This document shows positions 9,101 through 17,565 of a stretch of 64,000 bases of DNA, piece by piece; the first letter of the stretch is position 1, and each line of letters begins with the position of its first letter. A program made the position numbers and the translations under genes. This DNA comes from Bosea sp. AS-1 (GTDB taxonomy: Bacteria; Pseudomonadota; Alphaproteobacteria; Rhizobiales; Beijerinckiaceae): the NCBI RefSeq assembly GCF_002220095.1, contig NZ_CP022372.1:406501-470500 (forward strand), read 5' to 3'. Below the pieces are notes generated by a model. That model was given only the letters and a program-made list of their open reading frames with translations, was not told the DNA's origin and did not search any database.

Positions 9101-9690
9101 TGCAGGCCGTAATCGATGATCTCCTGCACGCCCGCCGGGTTGAGGATCGGCATCATCCGGTCGACCAGCACGAATTCGGTCTGGTGCGCGTTGGTCGAGG
9201 ATTCGGCGGTGTGGTCGTCGCCCATCAGGCAGATGACGCCGCCATGGGGCGAGGTGCCGGCCATGTTGCCGTGGCGGAGAACGTCCCCGGAACGGTCGAC
9301 GCCCGGCCCCTTGCCGTACCAGAGCGCGAAGACGCCGTCATATTTGCCCTCGCCCTGCAGTTCGGCCTGTTGGGTGCCCCAGACGGCCGTGGCGGCGAGG
9401 TCCTCGTTGAGGCCGGGCTGAAAGACGATGTTCGCCGCGCTCAGCGCCTTGCCGGCGCGCATCAGCTGCTGATCGAGCCCGCCGAGCGGCGAGCCGCGAT
9501 AGCCGGAGACGAAGCCGGCGGTGTTCAGGCCGGCGGCCCGGTCGCGCTCGCGCTGCATCAGCAGCATGCGGGCGACGGCCTGCGTCCCCGTCAGGAAGAC
9601 GTCTTGCTTGGCGAGGTCGTACTTGTCGTCGAGCGTGACGGAGCGGAGTGTGTCCGCACCGGCGTTGGAATCGCGCATTGGCTCAGTCAT
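6148..9690 (-). CDS. Fused indolepyruvate ferredoxin oxidoreductase (IorA-IorB type)
   Basis: This 1180-residue enzyme is predicted to oxidise indolepyruvate or other aryl/branched 2-oxoacids to acyl-CoA using thiamine diphosphate and iron-sulfur clusters. The N-terminal two thirds correspond to IorA, with a pyrimidine-binding region, a cysteine-rich stretch (YFCSGCPHNSST) and a TPP-binding region around GIGCHYMVQWMDRDT. A cysteine cluster follows (ELVCEGCGDCGVQSNC, then CNKDFSCVKGFCPSF) that could bind a 4Fe-4S centre. The C-terminal third is IorB-like, starting at VTGVGGTGVVTIGAILG, and ends in a helical tail typical of the fused form. The ATG at 9690 with GGGAGG upstream is preferred to one 87 bp earlier, which would place the start next to the palindrome at 9756-9780. 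Confidence 0.88.
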   Translation of the reverse strand: MTEPMRDSNAGADTLRSVTLDDKYDLAKQDVFLTGTQAVARMLLMQRERDRAAGLNTAGFVSGYRGSPLGGLDQQLMRAGKALSAANIVFQPGLNEDLAATAVWGTQQAELQGEGKYDGVFALWYGKGPGVDRSGDVLRHGNMAGTSPHGGVICLMGDDHTAESSTNAHQTEFVLVDRMMPILNPAGVQEIIDYGLHGIALSRFASVWVGIKCVKDNIESTASIDGSLDRVTIVTPTDYVPPPGGLAIRRELDFVEQERRLHLYKRDAMLAYLRANRLNRIVTHGGREPRIGIATVGKSYLDVRQALEDLGIDEVRANDLGIRLFKLACPWPIDPAELKAFAEGLDLIMVVEEKRSLIEVQVREELYGAAHQPVVIGKKDEKGDWLFPVHGALDPNDIAIALGSRLLQYRDDPALRARLEEIASAQGRLAEAQEIARRTPYFCSGCPHNSSTVVPEGSRAYAGIGCHYMVQWMDRDTAGFTQMGGEGANWVGEAPFSTRGHVFQNLGDGTYTHSGSLAIRWAVASGVNITYKLLYNDAVAMTGGQQAEGHLSPDQMARQAAAEGVKRIAIVTDEPDKYPPGTQWPAGATLHHRDELDAVQRELAATSGVSLLLFDQTCATEKRRRRKRGAYPDPDKSVIINELVCEGCGDCGVQSNCVSVQPLETEFGRKRQIDQSNCNKDFSCVKGFCPSFVTVHGAKPKKAEPMRLDAGTLGAGDLPEPAVPALDRSFAVIVTGVGGTGVVTIGAILGMAAHLEGKGCGMIDMAGLAQKGGAVFSHVKLAPHPDDIHAIRVTAGQADLVLGCDLTVTGSKRVLGAIRPEGGTVIVNTAESLPGDFTRNADFSLPTERLKRAILSAAGRDHTRFIDATAAAVAFLGNAIAANMFMLGHAWQLGAVPLSREALCRAITLNGEAVAMNLEAFELGRRAAHDPAALDELLAQAKAPTAARHLSQNLDEIISRRAAFLTAYQNAAYAARYRHLVARAQTREAAAMPGQTALSEAVARNLFKLMAYKDEYEVARLYSDGAFRKQLAATFEANGSGGKPLRFEFHLAPPLLARRDPNTGLPRKMSFGPWMMAAFTLLARLKGLRGTAFDPFGRTQERRTERQLIGDYETLLNELLTRLTPENHALCLTLAAIPEKIRGFGHVKERHLKAAKAEEARLLDQLRNGSPTAALPQAAE

Positions 9691-9755
9691 GCCGGCCTCC
9701 CGATCGTCGTTTCCCGGGGCCGGTTGATCCGGCCTCTCGACCTGTCTCGATGCAA

Positions 9756-9780
9756 GATATGTCAGCAAGGCTGACATATC
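9756..9780. promoter_or_regulatory. Perfect 25-bp palindrome, candidate operator of the oxidoreductase gene
   Basis: Two perfect 11-bp half-sites, GATATGTCAGC (9756-9766) and its exact complement (9770-9780), flank a 3-bp centre. The site lies 66 bp upstream of the oxidoreductase start in the 292-bp gap before the DUF1007 gene. No T-run follows on either strand, so it is not a terminator. Its size and symmetry fit a dimeric MarR-, TetR- or GntR-type repressor site. Which regulator binds it cannot be told from the window. Confidence 0.6.
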
Positions 9781-9982
9781 GCCCCGGGGCGGTCAATCAC
9801 ATTGGCATTGTTCCAGTTTTTGCCGCCGGGTCCAGACTTGCCGACGCAGGCGGGCTTGCGCGAAATGCCTGCGCCGCGATTTGGCCCCGATTCGCGGCGA
9901 TGGCTGCGTCCGGTCCGGTCGCGAGATCGTTGCGAGCCGGCTGTATCGCTTTCGGCTCCGGACTTGTGAAAGGACACCGTTC

Positions 9983-10639
9983 TTGGCGGGACACCTGCTT
10001 CTTTCGACCCTGTCGGGCGCTGTCGCGTCTCTGCTCGCCATCTGCCTGGCAGGGCCGGCGCAGGCGCACCCGCATGTCTGGGTCAAGGCCAAGGCCGAGA
10101 TCCTGTTCGCGCCGGATGGCTCGGTGAAGGCGATCCGCCATCACTGGAGCTTCGACGAGGCCTATTCCGCCTATATCACCCAGGGACTCGACAAGAATGG
10201 CGACGGCAAGCTGACGCCGGACGAACTCGCCGAGCTCGCCAAGGTGAACATGGAATCGCTGCCCGAGGTTGAGTTCTTCACCATCGCCAAGATCAATGGC
10301 CGCAAGCAGGAATTCGGCACGCCGAGCGATGCCGGCCTGGTCTTCGAGAACAAGATCCTGACCCTGAACTACACGCTGCCGCTGAAGAATCCGCCGCCGA
10401 AGAGCCGTTCCTTCGGTATCGAGGTCGGCGACCCGACCTATTTCGTCGCCTTCGAGATCGTGGACGCGCCCGATGCCGTGGTGACGCGCGATGCGCCAGC
10501 CGGCTGCATCGTCCGCGTCAATCGCCCGCCCAAGCTCGCGGATGATGTGCAGCAGAAGCTGGCGATGGAGGACATCACCGCGACACCCGACATGAGCGGC
10601 TACGAAGTCACCACGAGGGCGCTGGTCGCATGTCCCTGA
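9983..10639 (+). CDS. DUF1007 family periplasmic protein, metal transport accessory
   Basis: This periplasmic protein of about 218 residues belongs to the DUF1007 family, usually paired with NicO/RcnA-type nickel-cobalt transporters. A TTG start at 9983 (AAAGGA about 11 bp upstream) is preferred to an ATG 102 bp earlier, because it begins a normal signal peptide ending AGPAQA. Immediately after cleavage comes AHPHVWVKA, the family hallmark with two His residues that may bind metal. A canonical EF-hand loop, DKNGDGKLTPDE, follows, suggesting calcium binding. It overlaps the transporter gene by 10 bp. The substrate metal is inferred from the partner only. Confidence 0.8.
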   Translation: MAGHLLLSTLSGAVASLLAICLAGPAQAHPHVWVKAKAEILFAPDGSVKAIRHHWSFDEAYSAYITQGLDKNGDGKLTPDELAELAKVNMESLPEVEFFTIAKINGRKQEFGTPSDAGLVFENKILTLNYTLPLKNPPPKSRSFGIEVGDPTYFVAFEIVDAPDAVVTRDAPAGCIVRVNRPPKLADDVQQKLAMEDITATPDMSGYEVTTRALVACP

Positions 10640-11652
10640 ACCCGGCGGACAGCGCGACGCAGGCATGGCCGGGCTGGATGCGGCGGATGCTGCTCTGCCT
10701 GCTGGCGCTGGCCATCGTTGCCGGCTGCGTTTCGCTGCTTGCTCTCATGGTCTCGCTCTGGAGCCCGCAGGCCCCTCCGCCTCCGCGCAACCCGTTCGGG
10801 ACGGCGCTGCCGCGCGAGGCGTTGCCCTCCACGACGGGGATCGGTGCCGTGCTGATCGCCTGGCAGTCGAGCTTCTATCGCGAGCTCACGGCGACGCTGA
10901 AGGCGATCGCCGAGACGCCCGCCGCGATCTGGGGATTGCTCGGCCTCTCCTTCGGCTACGGTGTCTTCCATGCCGCCGGCCCCGGTCACGGCAAGGCGGT
11001 GATCTCCGGCTATATCGTGGCCGACAACCGCAGCCTCAGGCGCGGGCTGGCGCTCAGCTTTGCAGCCGCGATTCTGCAGGCACTCGTCGCCATCGCCATC
11101 GTCTCAGTAGCGACCCTGATTTTTCGCACCACGGCGGCGCAGATGAACGTCGCGACCAGCGTCATCGAGCAGGGCAGCTTCCTGCTCGTCGCGCTCGTCG
11201 GCCTGCTGGTGCTCTGGCGCAAGGCCGGCAGCTTTGTGTCGCTCGGGCAGGGCGGTGCCGGGCATGATGCGGCCTGCGACCATGTGCATCTGCCGGATGC
11301 CCAGCAGATCGCGCGACTCAGGGACTGGCGCGACATGGCCGGCGTGGTTCTGGCGGCGGGCCTGAGGCCTTGCGCCGGGGCGCTGATCATCCTCGTCTTC
11401 GCCGCATCGCAAGGGCATTATTGGGCCGGCATTGCCGCGGCCTTCGCCATGGGGCTCGGTACCGCGATCACGACGGGAGCGCTGGCGGCGCTCGCCGTCT
11501 TCTTCAAGTTCGCCGCGTTGAAATTCGCCAGCGGCGGCAGCCTTAGGGCCGTGCGCCTGCTCGTCGGGCTGGAGTTGCTGGCGGCGGCCTTCATCGTCGT
11601 GCTCGGCGTGGCGCTCTCGCTGGGACTCTGGATCGGCGGAATGGGAAGCTAG
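10630..11652 (+). CDS. NicO/RcnA-family nickel/cobalt transporter
   Basis: This is a 340-residue inner-membrane protein of the NicO superfamily. The N-terminal hydrophobic helix is followed by the family motif HAAGPGHGKAVISGY and a second conserved block RPCAGALIILVFAASQGH, with about six to seven hydrophobic helices overall. The cytoplasmic loop between the blocks contains CDHVHLPD, a short possible metal-binding segment. It is translationally coupled to the DUF1007 gene. Family members act in Ni/Co export or uptake, and direction cannot be read from sequence. The cobalt-type nitrile hydratase operon ending about 1 kb away makes a role in cobalt supply attractive but unproven. Confidence 0.85.
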   Translation: MSLNPADSATQAWPGWMRRMLLCLLALAIVAGCVSLLALMVSLWSPQAPPPPRNPFGTALPREALPSTTGIGAVLIAWQSSFYRELTATLKAIAETPAAIWGLLGLSFGYGVFHAAGPGHGKAVISGYIVADNRSLRRGLALSFAAAILQALVAIAIVSVATLIFRTTAAQMNVATSVIEQGSFLLVALVGLLVLWRKAGSFVSLGQGGAGHDAACDHVHLPDAQQIARLRDWRDMAGVVLAAGLRPCAGALIILVFAASQGHYWAGIAAAFAMGLGTAITTGALAALAVFFKFAALKFASGGSLRAVRLLVGLELLAAAFIVVLGVALSLGLWIGGMGS

Positions 11653-11656
11653 AGGC

Positions 11657-12598
11657 TCAGCGAGCCTCGGCTTCGTAGGTGAACAGGGTCGACTTGTCGT
11701 CGTCCGGCATGAAATAGGCCCGCACGCCCTGTCCGGCGGGTTCGACCCAGAACGGATTCTGCGTCATCGGCAGGCCCGAGGGAGACCAGAGCTCGACCGG
11801 GAGCTGGTAGGTCGGCCGGTTGTCGCGCAGGTCGACGATCTCGAGCCCGCCCAGCCGAAAGACCGGAGCGTCAGGAGAGACGCGATAATTATTGAGGCCG
11901 GAGCAGAGCATCCGGCTGCGGCCGATGAAGTGGCAGTCCTGATAGTCGATGTAGAGTGCCGGGTTGATGACGCGCAGCTGCTCGGGGGCGGCGCTGGCAT
12001 TGGTGACCTTGCCCTCGCCGTCGAGCGGCCATTTGTAGAAGCGCCGCGACCCCCAGCTGACGCCGTGGAGCGACTTGTCGTCGGTATTGTGGACGACACC
12101 GCCGATATGGTCCTTGAAGCGGAAGACCTCGGTCGCCTTCATCGTGGTCGGATCGACCTTGTAGATGATCGACTGGCTGTTGGGTCGATACTCGGCCACC
12201 GGCACCCAGATGTTCTGACCGTCGAAATCGATGCCGCCGGGGTGGTAGACCGAGCCCTCGCCGAGCGTGAGGTCGGCGAGTAGGCGGCCTTCGGCATCGA
12301 ACTTGAAGAGATGGCCGACGCCCTCGCCCGTGTCACGATCATAGCCGCCCTGCGGGCTCGGGAAGCGGGTCGTCGGCTTGCGGATGTCGACGGATGAGAC
12401 AAAGAAGGCGTCGCCGATCTTGACCATGCCCTGCGGGTGGAAGGTCGGGAACTGCAGCGTCACCGCCGCCTTCTGCTGCCACTGCGTCGCGCGCGTCAGC
12501 TTCGGAATCGTGTCGTTGAGGGCGGGATCGGCGGCGCGGGTGGGGCCAATGGCGAGGAGGGCCGCTCCGAGCAGCCCGGCGGCGAGACGCGTCTTCAT
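11657..12598 (-). CDS. Secreted beta-propeller-like protein, probably DUF6454 family
   Basis: This is a 313-residue exported protein. The ATG at 12598 (GGGAGAA ribosome site) gives a signal peptide MKTRLAAGLLGAALLAIGPTRA; an earlier in-frame ATG would bury it. The mature part has repeated short blocks such as HPQGMVKIGDAFFVSSV, HPGGIDFDGQNIWVPVAEYR and GGVVHNTDDKSLHGVSWG, the periodicity of a beta-propeller. I think it belongs to the DUF6454 family, whose function is unknown. It is 60 bp downstream of the nitrile hydratase accessory gene on the same strand, so it may be the last gene of that operon. Confidence 0.65.
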   Translation of the reverse strand: MKTRLAAGLLGAALLAIGPTRAADPALNDTIPKLTRATQWQQKAAVTLQFPTFHPQGMVKIGDAFFVSSVDIRKPTTRFPSPQGGYDRDTGEGVGHLFKFDAEGRLLADLTLGEGSVYHPGGIDFDGQNIWVPVAEYRPNSQSIIYKVDPTTMKATEVFRFKDHIGGVVHNTDDKSLHGVSWGSRRFYKWPLDGEGKVTNASAAPEQLRVINPALYIDYQDCHFIGRSRMLCSGLNNYRVSPDAPVFRLGGLEIVDLRDNRPTYQLPVELWSPSGLPMTQNPFWVEPAGQGVRAYFMPDDDKSTLFTYEAEAR

Positions 12599-12658
12599 CA
12601 AGGTTCTCCCAGGTTGTGACGACGCCCTGCCGGCGTTCTTTTTCACCGTGATGACAAG

Positions 12659-13066
12659 CTATCCAAACGGTGCTTTCTCCGGTTGACGCAGCGGATCATT
12701 CTCGAGTCGGATCGGCCTGCCATGCGGCGTCGCCTCGGCGGCGCGCGCCCAGGAAGCCGCGAGCGCATCGACGCCCTCATGCGAGGCCAGCCCCTTCGCG
12801 ATCAGCAGATGCTCCAGCGCCTCGCACCAGCGCTCGTAGTAATCCGAGCCGTCACGGCAGCCACCGGCAGCCAGCGCCTCGCGGATCTCGGCGCCCAGCG
12901 ACTGCGCCCATTCCTCCGCCGTGAAGACGCCCTTATTCTGAAGCTCCACGACGAGGGCGAAGGCTTGCGCCTGCCAGGGTTCGGCGAAGATCGGGCCCTC
13001 GGCGTCGCGCGGGATCGGCGTATCGGCAGCCAGTGCGGCCGCGAGATCGGTCTCAGGCCGGCTCAA
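12659..13066 (-). CDS. Nitrile hydratase accessory protein (metal insertion/activator)
   Basis: This protein of about 135 residues resembles the N-terminal part of nitrile hydratase beta subunits. That is the signature of the NHase accessory/activator family that delivers cobalt and promotes alpha-subunit maturation (P14K/NhlE type). Typical blocks are FAEPWQAQAFALVVELQNKG, YYERWCEALEHLL and the preceding FTAEEWAQSLGAEI. A TTG start at 13066 with GGGAGAGC upstream places the start 14 bp inside nthB; a longer frame upstream is only the shadow of nthB. It completes an nthA-nthB-activator set. Confidence 0.85.
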   Translation of the reverse strand: MSRPETDLAAALAADTPIPRDAEGPIFAEPWQAQAFALVVELQNKGVFTAEEWAQSLGAEIREALAAGGCRDGSDYYERWCEALEHLLIAKGLASHEGVDALAASWARAAEATPHGRPIRLENDPLRQPEKAPFG

Positions 13067-13712
13067 GATAGCTCTCCCAGGCCTCGACGCTGACGCTGGA
13101 GTTGGGGTCGCCATCGCGGCCCCAGAGTTCGCGGCCGGCGAAGACCACGGTGTAGAGCCACTGCGCGGTCTCGGGCAGGCCCCGAGCGCCGCTATCCGGG
13201 AAGACATGGCAGCCGGTGACGCGTTCGATCACGCCCTGCTTGCCGCGGGCATAGCGCGGCAGCCGCGTATGATGCTGAGGGTGCATCACGATGGTGCGGA
13301 CCTTGTCGCCGACAGCGAAGCGCGCCGGAGCGTCTGCCTTGCGCTCATAGGGGAAGCCCCGGCGCAGCACGCCAGCGACCTCCTCGCCCTTGAGCACGCG
13401 CTTCGGCTCGCGGCGTTGGGGCGCGGGCTTGCCGGTGGCGAGTTCTTCCAACGAGAGGAAGCCGTGCTCGACCAGTACCTTGTCGAGCGCCGCGAGCCAG
13501 ATCTCGTAATAGCTTGAGGAGAGATATTGCGCTGGTGGCAGGCTCTCGCGGGCATGGCGGATCTCGTCGATTGTCCAGGCGCCCATGGCGCCGGCCGCGA
13601 CGTTGATGGCGAGGACGCGCTTCTCCCAGTCGTCGTGGAAGACCGGCTCGTTCGGCTCCGGGACGACCGGACCAAAAGCCATCTGGCCGCCGAGGTCGTG
13701 GGCGCTGTTCAT
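13053..13712 (-). CDS. nthB: Nitrile hydratase beta subunit
   Basis: This is the 219-residue beta subunit of nitrile hydratase, which with the alpha subunit hydrates nitriles to amides in the cytoplasm. The N-terminus [16 protein letters not shown] and the segment [18 protein letters not shown] are typical. The C-terminal domain has the SH3-like barrel with FAVGDKVRT and [16 protein letters not shown], which packs on the alpha subunit. It overlaps nthA by 4 bp and the activator gene by 14 bp, indicating coupled translation. Confidence 0.94.
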   Translation of the reverse strand: MNSAHDLGGQMAFGPVVPEPNEPVFHDDWEKRVLAINVAAGAMGAWTIDEIRHARESLPPAQYLSSSYYEIWLAALDKVLVEHGFLSLEELATGKPAPQRREPKRVLKGEEVAGVLRRGFPYERKADAPARFAVGDKVRTIVMHPQHHTRLPRYARGKQGVIERVTGCHVFPDSGARGLPETAQWLYTVVFAGRELWGRDGDPNSSVSVEAWESYLEPA

Positions 13713-14335
13713 GCGGCATCCTCCACGGAAGCCAGGCCGGTGCCGATCATCGAATTGCGGCTGACGATGCTCGCCAGCCTATCCTCGCTCCAGCCTTCGG
13801 TGCCGGCCGGGCGCATCGGGATGACGATGAAGCGGGTCTCGGCGGTCGAATCCCAGACTCGAATGCGCTGGCCCTCCGGCAGTGTCACGCCGAAATCGGC
13901 GAGGGTGCCGCGCGGGTCGATGACCGCCTTGGCGCGGTAGGCCGGGGATTTGTACCAGACGGGCGGTAGCCCCAGCACCGGCCAAGGATAGCAGGAGCAT
14001 AGGGTGCAGACGATCAGGTTGTGCTCTTCTGGCGTATTGAAGCAGGCGACGATGTGCTCGCCGCCACGGCCGCCATAGCCGAGTTCGGCCACCGCCGCGG
14101 TGCCGTCTGCCTTCAGCCGCTGGGCATAGGCCGGATCGGTCCAGGCCCTGGCGACGACGCGAGCCCCGTCGCGCGGACCGATCTTCGTTTCGTAGGTATC
14201 GACGATGGCGTCGAGCGCCGCGGGATCGACATAGCCCTTTTCGACCATCAGCGTCTCGAGCGCCTTCACCCGCGCCTCAATGGCCGTATAGTGATTGTCG
14301 TGGTGATGATCGTGGTCGTGGTGATGTCCGCTCAT
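13709..14335 (-). CDS. nthA: Nitrile hydratase alpha subunit, cobalt type
   Basis: This is the 208-residue catalytic subunit of nitrile hydratase. The metal-binding motif C-T-L-C-S-C occupies residues 110-115; Thr in the second position is characteristic of cobalt enzymes, where iron enzymes carry Ser. The next residues, [16 protein letters not shown], are the usual active-site continuation. The N-terminus is striking: residues 4-15 contain eight His and three Asp, an apparent natural metal-binding tail. The gene is first in the overlapping nthA-nthB-activator set, 11 bp downstream of an amidase gene. Confidence 0.95.
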   Translation of the reverse strand: MSGHHHDHDHHHDNHYTAIEARVKALETLMVEKGYVDPAALDAIVDTYETKIGPRDGARVVARAWTDPAYAQRLKADGTAAVAELGYGGRGGEHIVACFNTPEEHNLIVCTLCSCYPWPVLGLPPVWYKSPAYRAKAVIDPRGTLADFGVTLPEGQRIRVWDSTAETRFIVIPMRPAGTEGWSEDRLASIVSRNSMIGTGLASVEDAA

Positions 14336-14346
14336 CCCCGCCTCCT

Positions 14347-15543
14347 TCAGGCGATCCTGATCCGCGTGGCGCGCTCATAGGCGAGCGCGAAGGCGATCAG
14401 CGACTTGTCCGAGCCCTTCGGGCCGATCAGCGACAGGCCGAGCGGCGCGCCCTCGCGCTGCGCCACCGGAATTGTAACTTGCGGGAAGCCGGAGAGACCT
14501 GCAAGGCAGAGCAGCCGCAACGCCCGGTTGCGGTAATCCTCCAGCTCGGATTCGTCGGCGGTGACCAGCGGCGCGATGTCCGGCACCGTCGGCAGGAGCA
14601 GCACGCCGTCCTGCCCGAGCAGCCGGGCGAGTCGTGTCCGAAACGTCTTCCGGGTCGCCTCGCCCTTGGCGTATTCGCCCTCCGTCACGGTCTTGCAGAA
14701 CGCGAAGCGCTCCTTCACGCCCGGCCCGAGCGGCGGTGCGAAACGCTCGATCATCGCGCCGTCCGCTGCCCAGGCCTCGCGACCCTGGATCCAGCGGAAG
14801 GCCCAGTAGAGCGCGTCGATATCGCGGACGACCTTGACGCTTTCCGGCTGGCCGACGCTCGGCATGGCGCGCTGGACGACATTGCGCAGGATGGTTTCCG
14901 CTTCCGGCACGGCTTGCCCGAACATGTCGTCGGCGAGGAGAAGGCGTGGCGTCTCGGGCAGTTCGGTGCGGTCGCGGCCCAGCAGCACGCTGCCGACGCG
15001 GGCAAAGGTCTCGCCGTCACGGGCGAACCAGCCCGGCGTGTCGAGGCTTTCCGCCAGCGGCCAGACCCGTTTCAAGGACAGCCGGCCATGGGTCGGGCGG
15101 ATTCCGAAGAGCCCGCCATAGCTCGCCGGAGCCCGGATCGAGCCACCGGTATCCGAACCGAGCGCGATGTCGGCCAGCCGACCGGCGACCGCCGCCATCG
15201 AGCCACAGGAGGAACCGCCGGCAATGCGCGCCGGCGCGGCCGGATTGATCGGTGAGCCGAAATGCGCGTTCTTGCCGTTGAGCGAGAAGGCGAGCTCGTC
15301 GGTGTGAGTCTTGCCGATGAAGCGGGCGCCGGCGTCGAGCAGGTCCTTCACGATCGGTGCCGTCTTCGCCTTGATGCCGGACTGCGCCAGCACGATCGGC
15401 GAGCCGGCGCCGGTCGGGTAGCCCTTGACGTCGAACAGATCCTTCACCGCCAGTGTCAATCCGGCGAGCGGCCCCGTCGGGCTGTGCTTCACCGGTGCAT
15501 CGGGGTAGGGCACGAAGCAACGGAACGGATCGTCATAGGTCAT
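14347..15543 (-). CDS. Amidase signature family hydrolase
   Basis: This is a 398-residue amidase signature enzyme. The Ser-cisSer-Lys triad is visible: Lys in [11 protein letters not shown], the first Ser region in [11 protein letters not shown], and the nucleophile region in [16 protein letters not shown]. Its place directly upstream of nthA (11 bp) indicates that it hydrolyses the amide made by nitrile hydratase to a carboxylate and ammonia. It is shorter than GatA (about 480) and closer in length to small-amide and indoleacetamide hydrolases. The exact substrate is unknown. Confidence 0.92.
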   Translation of the reverse strand: MTYDDPFRCFVPYPDAPVKHSPTGPLAGLTLAVKDLFDVKGYPTGAGSPIVLAQSGIKAKTAPIVKDLLDAGARFIGKTHTDELAFSLNGKNAHFGSPINPAAPARIAGGSSCGSMAAVAGRLADIALGSDTGGSIRAPASYGGLFGIRPTHGRLSLKRVWPLAESLDTPGWFARDGETFARVGSVLLGRDRTELPETPRLLLADDMFGQAVPEAETILRNVVQRAMPSVGQPESVKVVRDIDALYWAFRWIQGREAWAADGAMIERFAPPLGPGVKERFAFCKTVTEGEYAKGEATRKTFRTRLARLLGQDGVLLLPTVPDIAPLVTADESELEDYRNRALRLLCLAGLSGFPQVTIPVAQREGAPLGLSLIGPKGSDKSLIAFALAYERATRIRIA

Positions 15544-15548
15544 TGCGG

Positions 15549-17138
15549 TCAGATCCCCCTGGAGTCGCCGTCGGAACGCGGATCATGCACGGCCTCGACA
15601 TGGCCGCGCGGGTGCTTCACCAGCATGCCTGCATGGCCGAAGCCTTCCGAATAGGCCTCGCCGGTTTCCTCGACCGGGTGGCCGGCACCGTCGAGGCGCT
15701 CCAGCAGGGTGGGATCGAAGCGGCTCTCGAATTTGAGCGCGGTCGAGGCCGAGCCCCAGGTCCGGCCGAAGAGCCAGCGCGGCGCATCGACCGCCGCGGC
15801 GAGGCTCTGGCCAAGGCGATAGCGGGTCAGGAGCTGGGCCTGGAACTGCGGTTGGCCGTCGCCGCCCATCGAGCCATAGGCGAGGATGCGCCCGTCGTCG
15901 AAGCGGGCGAAGGCCGGGTTCAGCGTGTGGAAAGGTTTGCGACCCGGCATGAGCGGGTTCGCCGCCGTCTTGTCGAGCGAGAAGGAGATGCCGCGGTTCT
16001 GCCAGTGGATGCCGGTCGCGGGCAGCACGCAGCCGGAGCCGTATTCCCAGTAGATCGACTGGATGTAGGAGACGGCGAGGCCCTTGCCGTCGATGGCGCC
16101 CATCCAGATCGTGTCGCCATGGCTCTGCTTCACCGGCCAGGATGCGGCGCGCCTGCTGTCGATCAGCGCCGCCTCGCGCGCCAGCATCGCTTCGTCCAGG
16201 AAGCGGGAAGGATCGCCCTTCGCATGGGCCGGGTCCGTGACATGGCGGTCGCGGATGGCGAGCGCGCGCTTCGTCGCCTCGATCAGCCCGTGATGATGCG
16301 CGAAGCTGTCGAGCTCGACGCGGCCCAGCCGCTCGAACAGGCCGAGGATGACCAGCGCCGCAAGCCCCTGCGTCGGCGGCGGCATGTTCCAGACGGAGAG
16401 GCCGGGTAAGGCGAGCGAGAGCGGAGTCACAGTGCGGGCGTGGAAGCGTTCGAGATCGGCGCGAGCGATGGGAGCGCCGATACGCTCGAGATCGGCGGCG
16501 ATCTCGCGGCCGACATCGCCGCGGTAGAAATCGTCGAGCCCGGCATCGGCCAGTTGTTGCAGGGTGTCCGCCAGCGTTACCATCTTGCGCTGCGTGCCCC
16601 GCTTTGGCGCCGCGCCGTCTGGCCAGAAGGCATTCAGGAAGCCCGGCGCAGCCTTCAGCTCTGCCAGCTCATGAGGCTTGCTGCCGCTTTCGGAAAGAGA
16701 AACCGCATAGCCTTCGCGGGCATGGCGCACGGCATCGGTCAGCAATTCGCGCAGAGGCAGGCGGCCGCCCAGCGAGGCGGCGAGATCGAGGGCCAGGCGC
16801 CAGCCGCCGACAGCTCCGGCGACCGTTAGGGCAGCTCCGGGGCCGCGGGCGGGAATGCTGTCGTATCCCTTGGCGCGATAGCGTTCGATCGTCGCAAGCG
16901 ATCCGGCCGGGCCGCAGGCCTCGATGCCGTGCATTTTCCCACCCGGCTCATGGACCAGCCAGAAGCCGTCGCCGCCGATGCCGTTCATATGCGGGTAGAC
17001 GACCGCGATCGTCGCCGCCATCGCGACCATGGCCTCGATCGCGTTGCCGCCCTCGGCCAGAATGGCACGGCCGGCTTCGGAGGCGAGATGGTGAGGCGCG
17101 GCGACTGCGGCCGAACCAAAGGCAGGCGTGTCGAGCAT
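15549..17138 (-). CDS. Gamma-glutamyltransferase family protein
   Basis: This 529-residue member of the Ntn-hydrolase GGT family has the N-terminal block ASEAGRAILAEGGNAIEAMVA and the glycine loop NGIGGDGFW. Autoprocessing and catalysis need a Thr at the start of the small subunit; the best candidate is in HGDTIWMGAIDGKG, followed by the GSMGGDGQPQ block. There is no signal peptide from the chosen ATG at 17138, so it is probably cytoplasmic. It is encoded 5 bp upstream of the amidase and likely belongs to the nitrile/amide operon. It could act on a gamma-glutamyl or similar acyl amide rather than glutathione. Confidence 0.85.
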   Translation of the reverse strand: MLDTPAFGSAAVAAPHHLASEAGRAILAEGGNAIEAMVAMAATIAVVYPHMNGIGGDGFWLVHEPGGKMHGIEACGPAGSLATIERYRAKGYDSIPARGPGAALTVAGAVGGWRLALDLAASLGGRLPLRELLTDAVRHAREGYAVSLSESGSKPHELAELKAAPGFLNAFWPDGAAPKRGTQRKMVTLADTLQQLADAGLDDFYRGDVGREIAADLERIGAPIARADLERFHARTVTPLSLALPGLSVWNMPPPTQGLAALVILGLFERLGRVELDSFAHHHGLIEATKRALAIRDRHVTDPAHAKGDPSRFLDEAMLAREAALIDSRRAASWPVKQSHGDTIWMGAIDGKGLAVSYIQSIYWEYGSGCVLPATGIHWQNRGISFSLDKTAANPLMPGRKPFHTLNPAFARFDDGRILAYGSMGGDGQPQFQAQLLTRYRLGQSLAAAVDAPRWLFGRTWGSASTALKFESRFDPTLLERLDGAGHPVEETGEAYSEGFGHAGMLVKHPRGHVEAVHDPRSDGDSRGI

Positions 17139-17314
17139 CAGGACTTTGCAATCTCCCCGGCCATCCCTATCTGCCCAAAAGGCGCTGATAGGGGCGCGAT
17201 TTTGTTGCATGGAGCGGCAGGCTCCGCTAGGTGCGTTTGCGCGCATGGCTGTGTGAGAGACGCAGGTGCGCGCTGACGTGCCTGCGCAGGGCGGGCATTC
17301 GAAGGAAAGACAGC

Positions 17315-17554
17315 ATGGCCGGACGGCACACCAACTGGCGTAGCCTGACCATCGTGGTTTCGCTTGGAATCCTGCTCGCGGTCGAGCTGTTCGGTGTCGC
17401 TCTCGCGGCAGGCTGGGCCATTGCCGGCCTGTTTGAGCTCGGTACCATGTTCGAATACATCATGATGGCCGTGTTCTCGGTCTTCGCGGCCTATGGCATG
17501 GTCAACCTGATGCGCCGCGTGCTCAAGGTTGAGCATCTGACCACGGTCGATTGA
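17315..17554 (+). CDS. Small membrane protein (79 aa)
   Basis: This is a 79-residue protein with two hydrophobic helices (around residues 12-35 and 40-60) and a basic cytoplasmic loop after the second (NLMRRVLKVEH). The ATG at 17315 has AAGGAA about 8 bp upstream; earlier in-frame starts have none. It stands alone between the divergent GGT gene and the convergent TRAP operon. No family is recognised; short two-helix proteins of this kind are common in Hyphomicrobiales. Confidence 0.65.
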   Translation: MAGRHTNWRSLTIVVSLGILLAVELFGVALAAGWAIAGLFELGTMFEYIMMAVFSVFAAYGMVNLMRRVLKVEHLTTVD

Positions 17555-17565
17555 GGGCTCCGGCC

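Noticed and set aside
6706..9774. A 1022-codon open frame on the plus strand opposite the oxidoreductase
   Set aside because: It is the antisense shadow of a conserved high-GC gene, lacks any domain, and its composition (Arg, Asp, Ala, Gly) is typical of such shadows.
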